DNA of 64,000 nucleotides from Aquimarina rhabdastrellae. GTDB lineage: Bacteria; Bacteroidota; Bacteroidia; Flavobacteriales; Flavobacteriaceae. Location: contig CANDNT010000015.1 of the NCBI GenBank assembly GCA_947387485.1, positions 21,349 to 85,348 on the forward strand, in the 5' to 3' direction. Below are positions 16,695 to 23,675 of the stretch, piece by piece; the stretch's first letter is position 1, and each line of letters opens with the position of its first letter. Under the pieces are notes generated by a model. It worked only from the letters and a program-made list of their open reading frames with translations, was not told the DNA's origin and did not search any database. The position numbers and the translations under genes are program-made.

Positions 16695-16765
16695 GACGTT
16701 TCCCTTCGGGTCAGGCTTTCGGCAGTCGCTCTCTAACGAGGAGCTTCAACAAAGCCTCAATCCTT
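16695..16765. repeat. GC-rich interspersed repeat-like segment
   Basis: The 132 bases between paaE and paaA begin with ~70 bases that are markedly richer in GC than the surroundings, with small stem-loops (CCCTTCGGG) and an AGGCTT...AAGCCT inverted pair (16713-16718 / 16752-16757). It has the look of the short intergenic repeats scattered in many Flavobacteriaceae genomes. I cannot count copies; only one is in this window. Confidence 0.5.
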
Positions 16766-16826
16766 AACGCAAAACAATTCAATAAGAATAAAACCTATGC
16801 TGCAAAGCATAACAAAATAGAAAACG

Positions 16827-17783
16827 ATGAGCGAGAAAGAAATCAAAAGTTTAGAGGAAATCTTTGAGCAGCGAATCGCACGCGATGAGAAAATCGAGCC
16901 CAAAGACTGGATGCCAGAAAAGTATCGCAAAACGCATATCAGGCAAATATCACAGCATGCCCATTCCGAAATTGTAGGAATGCTACCAGAAGGAAATTGG
17001 ATAACTAGAGCTCCTTCATTAAGGCGTAAAGTTGCGTTGTTAGCCAAAGTACAAGACGAAGCAGGACATGGGTTATACCTATACAGTGCTTGCGAGACTT
17101 TAGGGATTTCTAGAGACGAATTGTATGAACAATTACATACTGGGAAAGCAAAATATTCAAGTATATTCAATTACCCAACCTTAACATGGGCAGATATAGG
17201 AGCTATAGGTTGGTTAGTAGATGGAGCAGCTATTATTAACCAAGTGCCGCTGTGTAATACTTCTTATGGACCTTATGCAAGAGCCATGGTTAGAGTGTGT
17301 AAAGAAGAAAGTTTCCACCAGAGACAAGGATACGAAATCATGCTTAAACTAGCCAAGGGAACACCAGAACAAAAAGCCATGGCACAAGATGCCTTAAACC
17401 GTTGGTGGTGGCCATCCTTAATGATGTTTGGACCTACAGATGCAGAGTCTGTGCACACTGCACAATCCATGAAATGGAAATTAAAACGTAAAACAAATGA
17501 TGAATTACGTCAACAATTTATAGATCAAACAATACCACAAGCAGAATTAATAGGACTAACAGTTCCTGATCCAGATTTAAAATGGAATGAAGAACGTAAA
17601 TCGTATGATTTTGGACCTATAGATTGGGATGAATTCTGGAGAGTAGTCAAAGGTCACGGACCATGCAACAAACAACGTCTAAGCGCTAGAGTCAATGCGT
17701 GGAATAATGGAGAATGGGTAAGAGATGCAGCAATGGCCTACGCAGAAAAACAACAAGATAAAAAAACTAAAAAAGCAGTATAA
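16827..17783 (+). CDS. paaA: Phenylacetyl-CoA 1,2-epoxidase catalytic subunit PaaA
   Basis: A 318-residue catalytic subunit of the ring-epoxidising multicomponent oxygenase. The di-iron four-helix bundle shows its ligand motifs: QHAHSEIVG near residue 46, VQDEAGHG near 75 and KEESFHQRQGYEI near 157, followed by NRWWWPSLMMFG. Together with PaaC it forms the heteromeric core that converts phenylacetyl-CoA to ring-1,2-epoxyphenylacetyl-CoA. It is followed by paaB 39 bases downstream. Length and motif order match PaaA closely. Confidence 0.96.
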   Translation: MSEKEIKSLEEIFEQRIARDEKIEPKDWMPEKYRKTHIRQISQHAHSEIVGMLPEGNWITRAPSLRRKVALLAKVQDEAGHGLYLYSACETLGISRDELYEQLHTGKAKYSSIFNYPTLTWADIGAIGWLVDGAAIINQVPLCNTSYGPYARAMVRVCKEESFHQRQGYEIMLKLAKGTPEQKAMAQDALNRWWWPSLMMFGPTDAESVHTAQSMKWKLKRKTNDELRQQFIDQTIPQAELIGLTVPDPDLKWNEERKSYDFGPIDWDEFWRVVKGHGPCNKQRLSARVNAWNNGEWVRDAAMAYAEKQQDKKTKKAV

Positions 17784-17822
17784 GATTCTTTTTAAGAAAG
17801 AAACTTTTATAAAAATATAGAT

Positions 17823-18107
17823 ATGGAAAAAAATTGGCCTTTATGGGAAGTTTTTGTGAGAAGCAAGAATGGACTAGAACACCGTCATTTTGGAAGCCTA
17901 CACGCAGCAGATGCAGAAATGGCATTAGAAAATGCAAGAGACGTTTACACGAGACGTAATGAAGGTGTAAGTATATGGGTAGTAGAATCAAAACATATCA
18001 CAGCTTCTAACCCAAAAGATAATGGCGAATTATTTGAGCCAGCACAAGACAAAGTGTATCGTCATCCTACTTTCTATGATTTACCAGACGAAGTAAAGCA
18101 TATGTAA
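17823..18107 (+). CDS. paaB: Phenylacetyl-CoA epoxidase subunit PaaB
   Basis: A 94-residue subunit with the family opening WPLWEVFVRSKNGLEHRH and the segment ALENARDVYTRRNEGVSIWVV. PaaB is needed for an active PaaABCE epoxidase and is thought to organise assembly or electron transfer between PaaE and the PaaAC core. It sits between paaA and paaC in the standard order, with 18 bases to paaC. Confidence 0.95.
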   Translation: MEKNWPLWEVFVRSKNGLEHRHFGSLHAADAEMALENARDVYTRRNEGVSIWVVESKHITASNPKDNGELFEPAQDKVYRHPTFYDLPDEVKHM

Positions 18108-18125
18108 AGGATAAAAATAGAAGTA

Positions 18126-18881
18126 ATGAACAAAGAAAACTTAATACAATACATATACAGTATTGCCGATAATAGCTTGATTCTAGGACAACGTATGTCG
18201 GAGTTATGCGGGCATGGACCAAGTCTAGAAACAGATATCGCATGTACCAATATGGCTTTGGACCTTTTAGGACAAACAAGAAGCTATTATCAGTATGTAG
18301 CAACATTATTAGGAGAAGGAAAAACTGAGGATGATGTCGCTTATTTACGTACCGAGAGAGAATACAAAAATGTCTTATTAGTAGAACAACCCAATACACA
18401 TTTTGGATATGTAATAGCGAGACAATTTTTCTATGATACCTTTCATTTATTGCTCTTAGAAAAATTGCAATTCAGTACAGATGAAACATTAGCAGCTATT
18501 GCTAAAAAGGGAATCAAAGAAGTGAGTTATCACAAAAGATTCTCATCAGATTGGATCAAAAGATTAGGTGATGGAACCGCAGAGAGCCATCAAAAAATCC
18601 AAGAAGCTATTACAGATTTATGGGCATATACAGGAGAATTATTCGATATGCTACCAGAAGATCAAGAAGCAGTAGAGGCAGGAATTGGAGTAGATGTGAC
18701 TACTTTAAAAGAGAAATACCAAGAACAAATCAAAAATGTATTAGACGAAGCAACTTTAAGTGTACCAGAATTACAATGGTTTCAACGAGGAGGCAAACAA
18801 GGAATACATTCAGAACATATGGGATTTTTATTAGCAGATTTACAATATATGCAGAGAACATATCCTAATATGAAATGGTAA
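18126..18881 (+). CDS. paaC: Phenylacetyl-CoA epoxidase structural subunit PaaC
   Basis: A 251-residue ferritin-like subunit that pairs with PaaA. The start (YIYSIADNSLILGQRMSEL) and CTNMALDLLGQTRSYYQY, REYKNVLLVEQPN and EVSYHKRFSSDWIKRLGDG are diagnostic of PaaC. The fold is that of PaaA, but in this family the metal centre is largely lost and the role is structural. A hairpin that does not end the operon (18892-18923) follows. Confidence 0.95.
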   Translation: MNKENLIQYIYSIADNSLILGQRMSELCGHGPSLETDIACTNMALDLLGQTRSYYQYVATLLGEGKTEDDVAYLRTEREYKNVLLVEQPNTHFGYVIARQFFYDTFHLLLLEKLQFSTDETLAAIAKKGIKEVSYHKRFSSDWIKRLGDGTAESHQKIQEAITDLWAYTGELFDMLPEDQEAVEAGIGVDVTTLKEKYQEQIKNVLDEATLSVPELQWFQRGGKQGIHSEHMGFLLADLQYMQRTYPNMKW

Positions 18882-18891
18882 ATGATAAACG

Positions 18892-18923
18892 ATACTCTAG
18901 TTTTCATGTAGGAGCTAGAGTAT
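18892..18923 (+). terminator. Intra-operon hairpin between paaC and paaD
   Basis: ATACTCTAG and CTAGAGTAT make a 9-bp perfect stem with a 14-nt loop, followed by TTTTATAT. It lies inside the operon, so it is more likely a partial attenuator or an mRNA-stabilising end for paaEABC than a full terminator. Confidence 0.45.
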
Positions 18924-18940
18924 TTTATATAACATAGAAA

Positions 18941-19423
18941 ATGATAGACCATACCCTCATAACAATATTAGAAAAGGTGTCAGATCCAGAGATACCCGTC
19001 TTATCTATTATGGATATGGGAGTAGTACGCAGTGCACAATGGAAAGAGAATAAAGTAGAAGTTTCTATAACACCTACCTATAGTGGATGCCCAGCAATGG
19101 ATGTACTAGCAGAAGATATCAAAGCAGCCTTTAATGAAAAAGGTATAATATCCGAAGTAAAATTAGTCTTAGCCCCAGCTTGGACTACAGATTGGATCAC
19201 AGCAAGAGGACGCAAAGCCTTAGAAGATTACGGAATCGCAGCACCTTTAGACGCAGAAGCAGACAAAGAAGCGTTACTCGGAAATAAGAAAATAATCAAA
19301 TGTCCTCAATGCGGATCTACAGAAACAAAAATGATAAGTCAGTTTGGATCCACAGCATGTAAAGCCTTATTTCAATGCGAAACATGTCAAGAACCATTTG
19401 ATTATTTTAAGTGTTTAAAATAG
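18941..19423 (+). CDS. paaD: Phenylacetyl-CoA epoxidase accessory protein PaaD
   Basis: A 160-residue MIP18/DUF59-type protein thought to mature the iron centres of the epoxidase complex. The DUF59 part spans residues 1-~95 (EKVSDPEIPVLSIMDMGVV, YSGCPAMDVLAEDI, and APAWTTDWIT). The C-terminal ~45 residues form a zinc-ribbon-like module with CPQCGST and CETCQEPFDYFKC. This two-part layout is the one of PaaD. It follows paaC as in the standard cluster. Confidence 0.93.
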   Translation: MIDHTLITILEKVSDPEIPVLSIMDMGVVRSAQWKENKVEVSITPTYSGCPAMDVLAEDIKAAFNEKGIISEVKLVLAPAWTTDWITARGRKALEDYGIAAPLDAEADKEALLGNKKIIKCPQCGSTETKMISQFGSTACKALFQCETCQEPFDYFKCLK

Positions 19424-19457
19424 AATAGAAAAATAATAAGGAATACATTAATGATGT

Positions 19458-19478
19458 ACACTGAGCTTGTCGAAGTGT
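19458..19478. repeat. Short REP-like hairpin (GAGcttgTCGA loop)
   Basis: ACACT and AGTGT flank the 11-nt loop GAGCTTGTCGA in the gap between paaD and paaG. The same loop framework (GAG....TCGA) recurs at 27293-27319 with a different stem, which suggests a family of small interspersed palindromes. Confidence 0.5.
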
Positions 19479-19513
19479 TAATTGTCAAAAAAAGTTCCTA
19501 ATCACATATAAAA

Positions 19514-20293
19514 ATGAGTGTAATACTAGAAAGAATAGAAGGAAATGTAGCATACATAACCTTAAACAGACCAGAAGCATTCAATAGTTTTACCAGAGAA
19601 ATGGCGCTGAGCTTACAAGATCGATTAGATGCTTGCGAAGCAGATGAAAACATTAGAGCCATTGTACTTTCAGGAGCAGGAAAAGCCTTTTGTGCAGGGC
19701 AAGACCTGAAAGAAGTAACTTCTCCAGAACACAATCCAGGGTTCAAGAAGATTTTAGAAGAACACTACAACCCAATCGTAAGACGAATTAGAGCTATCGA
19801 AAAACCTATCATAGCAGCAGTAAATGGAGTAGCTGCTGGAGCAGGAGCAAACATTGCATTGGCTTGTGATATAGTAGTAGCACACGAAAAAGTAAGTTTT
19901 ATACAAGCTTTCAGCAAAATAGGATTGATACCAGATAGCGCAGGAACCTTTTTCTTGCCAAGATTAATAGGATTCCAAAAAGCATCGGCATTAATGATGT
20001 TAGGAGACAAAGTAGATGCAGTAGAAGCAGAACGCTTAGGTATGATCTATAAAGTAATTCCTTTAGAAAACTTTGAAGAAGAAGTAACAAAGTTGGCTTC
20101 AAAAATGGGAGCAATGCCAACGCAAGCATTAGGTTATACCAAAAGACTTCTTAATAAAGCATTGACCAATGATCTAGAACAACAATTAGCTTTAGAATCA
20201 GAATTACAAATAGCATCTTCAGAAACAGAAGATTACCAAGAAGGCGTAAATGCGTTTATCGAAAAGCGCAAACCAGAATTTAAAGGAAAATAG
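19514..20293 (+). CDS. paaG: Ring-1,2-epoxyphenylacetyl-CoA isomerase (crotonase family) PaaG
   Basis: A 259-residue crotonase-fold enzyme. It has LNRPEAFNSFTREM near residue 19, the oxyanion-hole motifs AFCAGQDLKEV and NGVAAGAGANIALACD, and the PaaG-specific GLIPDSAGTFFLPRLIG with the catalytic Asp. The two Glu residues of true enoyl-CoA hydratases are not present at their positions (Asn in AGANIALA; Ala/Phe in IQAFSKIG), as expected for PaaG. The enzyme converts the ring epoxide to the seven-membered oxepin-CoA. It is followed by paaH after 80 bases. Confidence 0.92.
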   Translation: MSVILERIEGNVAYITLNRPEAFNSFTREMALSLQDRLDACEADENIRAIVLSGAGKAFCAGQDLKEVTSPEHNPGFKKILEEHYNPIVRRIRAIEKPIIAAVNGVAAGAGANIALACDIVVAHEKVSFIQAFSKIGLIPDSAGTFFLPRLIGFQKASALMMLGDKVDAVEAERLGMIYKVIPLENFEEEVTKLASKMGAMPTQALGYTKRLLNKALTNDLEQQLALESELQIASSETEDYQEGVNAFIEKRKPEFKGK

Positions 20294-20348
20294 GAAATAA
20301 GGATTAGACGATAAAAGTGTGAAACATTGAAAGATTTGCCTTTTGAGT

Positions 20349-20370
20349 TTTACATTTTAGATTTAAAATT
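20349..20370. repeat. 22-bp sequence shared with the region upstream of paaJ
   Basis: This stretch, starting TTTACATTTTAG and ending ATTTAAAATT, is identical to 22403-22424 except at one base. Both copies lie just before a start codon (paaH and paaJ). The second copy is one flank of the four-helix-bundle gene, so this may be a solo end of that element. Confidence 0.5.
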
Positions 20371-20373
20371 GAT

Positions 20374-21534
20374 ATGATAAAAACTGTAGGCATCATAGGA
20401 TCAGGTACCATGGGAAGCGGAATAGCTCAAGTAGCAGCAACTGCAGGATGTACCGTAAAAGTATATGACACCAATCAAGCCGCTTTAGAAAAAAGTAAAG
20501 CTAGCTTAGAAAAAATATTAACTCGATTAATAGAAAAAGGAAGAATAGATGCAGCAGAAAAATCGAGAATTCAAGAAAATATTACACACGTTCAAGTATT
20601 AGCAGATTTAGCCGATGCTGACTTAACCATAGAAGCCATAGTAGAAAACTTAGAAATAAAACAAAAAGTTTTCAAAGAGTTAGAAACCTATATTTCAGAA
20701 AACGCGATTATAGCTTCGAACACATCATCATTATCCATAGCCTCTATAGCTTCCGCTTTACAAAAACCAGAAAGATGTATCGGAATTCATTTTTTCAATC
20801 CAGCGCCACTCATGAAGTTGGTTGAGGTAATTCCAGCAGTGCAAACATCAAACGAAGTTTTAGAAACAGCCGTACAAACAATTGCAGATTGGAAAAAAGT
20901 AGTCGCTGTAGCCAAAGACACACCAGGATTTATTGTCAATAGAGTAGCTAGACCGTTTTACGGAGAATCTTTACGTATCTATGAAGAAGGAGTCGCTGAT
21001 TTTGCAACAATAGATTGGAGTTTAAAAACAATAGGAGGTTTCCGTATGGGACCATTTGAGTTAATGGATTTTATAGGAAATGATGTAAACTATACAGTGA
21101 CAGAAACAGTATTCAAGGCATTCTATTACGATCCAAGATACAGACCGTCATTTACACAAAAGAGATTATCAGAAGCAGGATACTTAGGGAGGAAAACTGG
21201 TAAAGGATATTATAGTTATACAGAAGACGCAGAAAAGCCAACTCCAACAGAAGATAAAGTACTAGCGCAACAAATATTTGATAGAGTCTTGGTGATGTTG
21301 ATCAATGAAGCTGCAGACGCACTATTCTTAAACATTGCCTCAGCAGCAGATATTGACAATGCAATGACCAAAGGAGTAAATTATCCTAAAGGACTTTTAA
21401 GCTGGGCAGACGAAAAAGGAATTGCCTGGTGTGTAGAAAAGTTAGATACGTTGTATGATGAATATCACGAAGATAGATACAGATGCAGTCCGTTATTGCG
21501 TAAAATGAATAAAGAAAATAAGACCTTTTTTTAG
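20374..21534 (+). CDS. paaH: 3-hydroxyacyl-CoA dehydrogenase PaaH
   Basis: A 386-residue NAD-dependent dehydrogenase that oxidises 3-hydroxyadipyl-CoA to 3-oxoadipyl-CoA in the lower paa pathway. The Rossmann loop GIIGSGTMGSGIAQ is at residues 6-19, the substrate-binding IASNTSSLSIASIA near 113, catalytic His in CIGIHFFNPAPLMKLVEV, and AKDTPGFIVNRVARPFYGE opens the C-terminal dimer domain; a partial second repeat fills the rest. The length is shorter than E. coli PaaH (about 475), a common form in this group as I recall. Confidence 0.93.
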   Translation: MIKTVGIIGSGTMGSGIAQVAATAGCTVKVYDTNQAALEKSKASLEKILTRLIEKGRIDAAEKSRIQENITHVQVLADLADADLTIEAIVENLEIKQKVFKELETYISENAIIASNTSSLSIASIASALQKPERCIGIHFFNPAPLMKLVEVIPAVQTSNEVLETAVQTIADWKKVVAVAKDTPGFIVNRVARPFYGESLRIYEEGVADFATIDWSLKTIGGFRMGPFELMDFIGNDVNYTVTETVFKAFYYDPRYRPSFTQKRLSEAGYLGRKTGKGYYSYTEDAEKPTPTEDKVLAQQIFDRVLVMLINEAADALFLNIASAADIDNAMTKGVNYPKGLLSWADEKGIAWCVEKLDTLYDEYHEDRYRCSPLLRKMNKENKTFF

Positions 21535-21600
21535 AAAAATTGAGAGCATATAAATTGAAAAACTCAAAAACTAATTAACTAAAACACTAATAAACGAAAT

Positions 21601-22008
21601 ATGACCCCAGAACAAATTCCACATAAAATGCTAAGCCTAGATCCATACAGTACATGGTTGGGAATTGAAATTTTAGAATGTGAGTTAGGAAGATGTAAAG
21701 TAGGAATGACTATTCGCAAAGAAATGTTGAATAGCATGGGTAAAGCACATGGAGGAATTAGTTATTCTTTGGCAGATACAGCCTTTGGATTTGCTGCAAA
21801 TACACATGGCAAATATGCAGTATCTATAGAAACTTCTATTAATCATATAGAAGCTCTAGAAGAAGGAGATTATATCACAGCAGAATCAGTAATCGAAAAA
21901 GTAAAAACAAAAGTAGGATTCAATGTGATCGAAGTAAAAAGAGGAGACGAATTGGTAGCTCTTTTTAAAGGAGTAGTATATAGAACAAAAAAAGACTGGG
22001 AAGAATAA
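21601..22008 (+). CDS. paaI: Hotdog-fold thioesterase PaaI
   Basis: A 135-residue hotdog thioesterase of the PaaI family. Characteristic parts are LGIEILECELGRCKVGMTI, the helix motif MGKAHGGISYSLADTAFGFAAN and the strand SIETSINHIEALEEGD. PaaI hydrolyses (hydroxy)phenylacetyl-CoA and related thioesters, acting as a rescue enzyme that frees CoA when ring intermediates accumulate. It sits in the usual operon position between paaH and paaJ, although a foreign-looking gene has been inserted 24 bases downstream. Confidence 0.92.
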   Translation: MTPEQIPHKMLSLDPYSTWLGIEILECELGRCKVGMTIRKEMLNSMGKAHGGISYSLADTAFGFAANTHGKYAVSIETSINHIEALEEGDYITAESVIEKVKTKVGFNVIEVKRGDELVALFKGVVYRTKKDWEE

Positions 22009-22023
22009 AAAATATAAAAGTCA

Positions 22024-22418
22024 AAATGTAAAATGATAAATGAAAAGTCGAAAAAATATGATTTACAAGAACGATTAGTAAAGTTTTCGGCTAGGATTAT
22101 CAAAAGTATTCCTTCCTTAAAAAAAGGATATGCTTCAGAACATTTACAAAAACAATTGATAAGATCGAGTACTTCTTCAGCATTAAATTATGGAGAAGCA
22201 CAAGGCGCAGAATCAAAAAAAGACTTTATGCATAAAATGAGACTTTGCCTTAAAGAGCTTAGAGAAACTCAAGTGAATCTAAGTATTTTAGAAGAGGCAG
22301 AGTTAGTCAAAGAAGATAGAATATTTGAAGAAATAAAAAGAGAATGTAAAGAGTTGATCGCAATATTTACAGCAAGTGTAAAGAAAATGAGCTGATTATA
22401 TATTTACATTTTACATTT
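22024..22418. repeat. Inverted repeats flanking the four-helix-bundle gene
   Basis: AAATGTAAAATG at 22024-22035 is the exact reverse complement of CATTTTACATTT at 22407-22418, with imperfect similarity extending outward. The pair encloses the small gene at 22033-22395 and lies between paaI and paaJ, as would be expected of a small inserted unit. The repeat is AT-rich, so chance is not excluded. Confidence 0.45.
22033..22395 (+). CDS. Four-helix bundle protein (23S rRNA IVS-protein family)
   Basis: A 120-residue, all-helical protein with the family's typical line: YDLQERLVKFSARIIKSI, then HLQKQLIRSSTSSALNYGEAQ, KDFMHKMRLCLKELRETQ and a last helix with ELIAIFTASVKK. Members are encoded in intervening sequences of 23S rRNA genes in Leptospira and relatives and as free-standing copies in many Bacteroidota genomes; the molecular role is unknown. 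It has no link to phenylacetate and interrupts the order paaI-paaJ, flanked by a 12-bp inverted repeat. It is co-directional with the operon and will be co-transcribed. Confidence 0.88.
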   Translation: MINEKSKKYDLQERLVKFSARIIKSIPSLKKGYASEHLQKQLIRSSTSSALNYGEAQGAESKKDFMHKMRLCLKELRETQVNLSILEEAELVKEDRIFEEIKRECKELIAIFTASVKKMS

Positions 22419-22431
22419 AAAATTTTAGATT

Positions 22432-23637
22432 GTGAAAGAGTCATACATAATAGACGGAGTAAGAACTCCTGTAGGAAAATATAAAGGGACCTTATCTGTA
22501 GTGCGTACAGATGATTTAGGAGCATTAGTGATAAAAGAAATAGCAGAACGTAATGCAAATATTCCTCAAGAAGCTTATGACGATGTGATTATAGGTTGTG
22601 CTAATCAAGCTGGAGAAGACAACCGCAATGTAGCACGTATGTCATCCTTATTAGCCGGATTACCATACAGTGTACCAGGAGAAACAGTCAATAGATTGTG
22701 TAGCTCTGGGTTATCGGCTATTATTCATGCCAATCGTGCGATCAAAGCAGGAGACGGAGATGTATTTATTGCTGGAGGAGTAGAAAATATGACTCGTGGA
22801 CCATATGCTATAGCAAAACCGTCAAGTGCTTTTGGAACGGATGCAAAAATGTATGATACAAGTTTTGGATGGCGTTTTGTGAATCCAAAAATGCATGAAA
22901 TGTATGGAACAGACGGAATGGGAATGACTGCAGAGAATTTGGTAGAAAAATACAATATCTCTCGCGAAGATCAAGATGCTTTTGCATACCGTAGTCAAAT
23001 GAAAGCAACCAAGGCACAAGAATCAGGACGATTAGCAAAAGAATTGGTGACAGTCGAAATTCCACAACGCAAAAAAGATCCAATACAATTCAATCAAGAT
23101 GAGTTTATAAAACCAACAACTACTCCAGAAATCTTAGGAAAATTAAGAGCAGCATTCAAAGCAGACGGAAGTGTAACTGCTGGAAATGCTTCAGGATTAA
23201 ATGATGGAGCGGCTGCAACAATTATAGCCTCAGAAGATGCAGTAAAAAAATACAACCTAAAACCAATGGCTAGAATTGTTAGCTCGGCAGTAGTAGGAGT
23301 AGAACCGCGTATCATGGGAATTGGACCTGTTAAGGCATCTAATAAAGCTTTAGAAAAAGCAGGATTAACAATGAATGATATAGATGTGATCGAACTCAAC
23401 GAAGCTTTTGCAGCGCAAAGTCTAGCATGTATAAGAGAATGGGGATTAGCAGATGATGACCCAAGAATTAATCCTAATGGAGGAGCGATAGCTATAGGAC
23501 ATCCACTAGGAATGACAGGAACTCGTATAGCCTATTCAGCAGCTTTAGAATTACAAGAAACAGGAAAACGATATGCATTAGTAACAATGTGTATAGGAGT
23601 AGGACAAGGATATGCGGCTGTAATAGAGCGAGTTTAA
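22432..23637 (+). CDS. paaJ: 3-oxoadipyl-CoA / 3-oxo-5,6-dehydrosuberyl-CoA thiolase PaaJ
   Basis: A 401-residue thiolase. The start codon is GTG, chosen because the next residues (KESYIIDGVRTPVGKYKG) are the conserved beginning of this family. Active-site residues are Cys90 (NRLCSSG), the NEAFAAQ loop, His in GGAIAIGHPLGMTG and the second Cys in MCIGVGQG. In the paa pathway PaaJ cleaves two intermediates, ending in acetyl-CoA and succinyl-CoA. It is followed by paaZ after 38 bases. Confidence 0.94.
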   Translation: MKESYIIDGVRTPVGKYKGTLSVVRTDDLGALVIKEIAERNANIPQEAYDDVIIGCANQAGEDNRNVARMSSLLAGLPYSVPGETVNRLCSSGLSAIIHANRAIKAGDGDVFIAGGVENMTRGPYAIAKPSSAFGTDAKMYDTSFGWRFVNPKMHEMYGTDGMGMTAENLVEKYNISREDQDAFAYRSQMKATKAQESGRLAKELVTVEIPQRKKDPIQFNQDEFIKPTTTPEILGKLRAAFKADGSVTAGNASGLNDGAAATIIASEDAVKKYNLKPMARIVSSAVVGVEPRIMGIGPVKASNKALEKAGLTMNDIDVIELNEAFAAQSLACIREWGLADDDPRINPNGGAIAIGHPLGMTGTRIAYSAALELQETGKRYALVTMCIGVGQGYAAVIERV

Positions 23638-23675
23638 AGAAAATAAATATAGAATAGAAAAAAATAAAAACCGAA

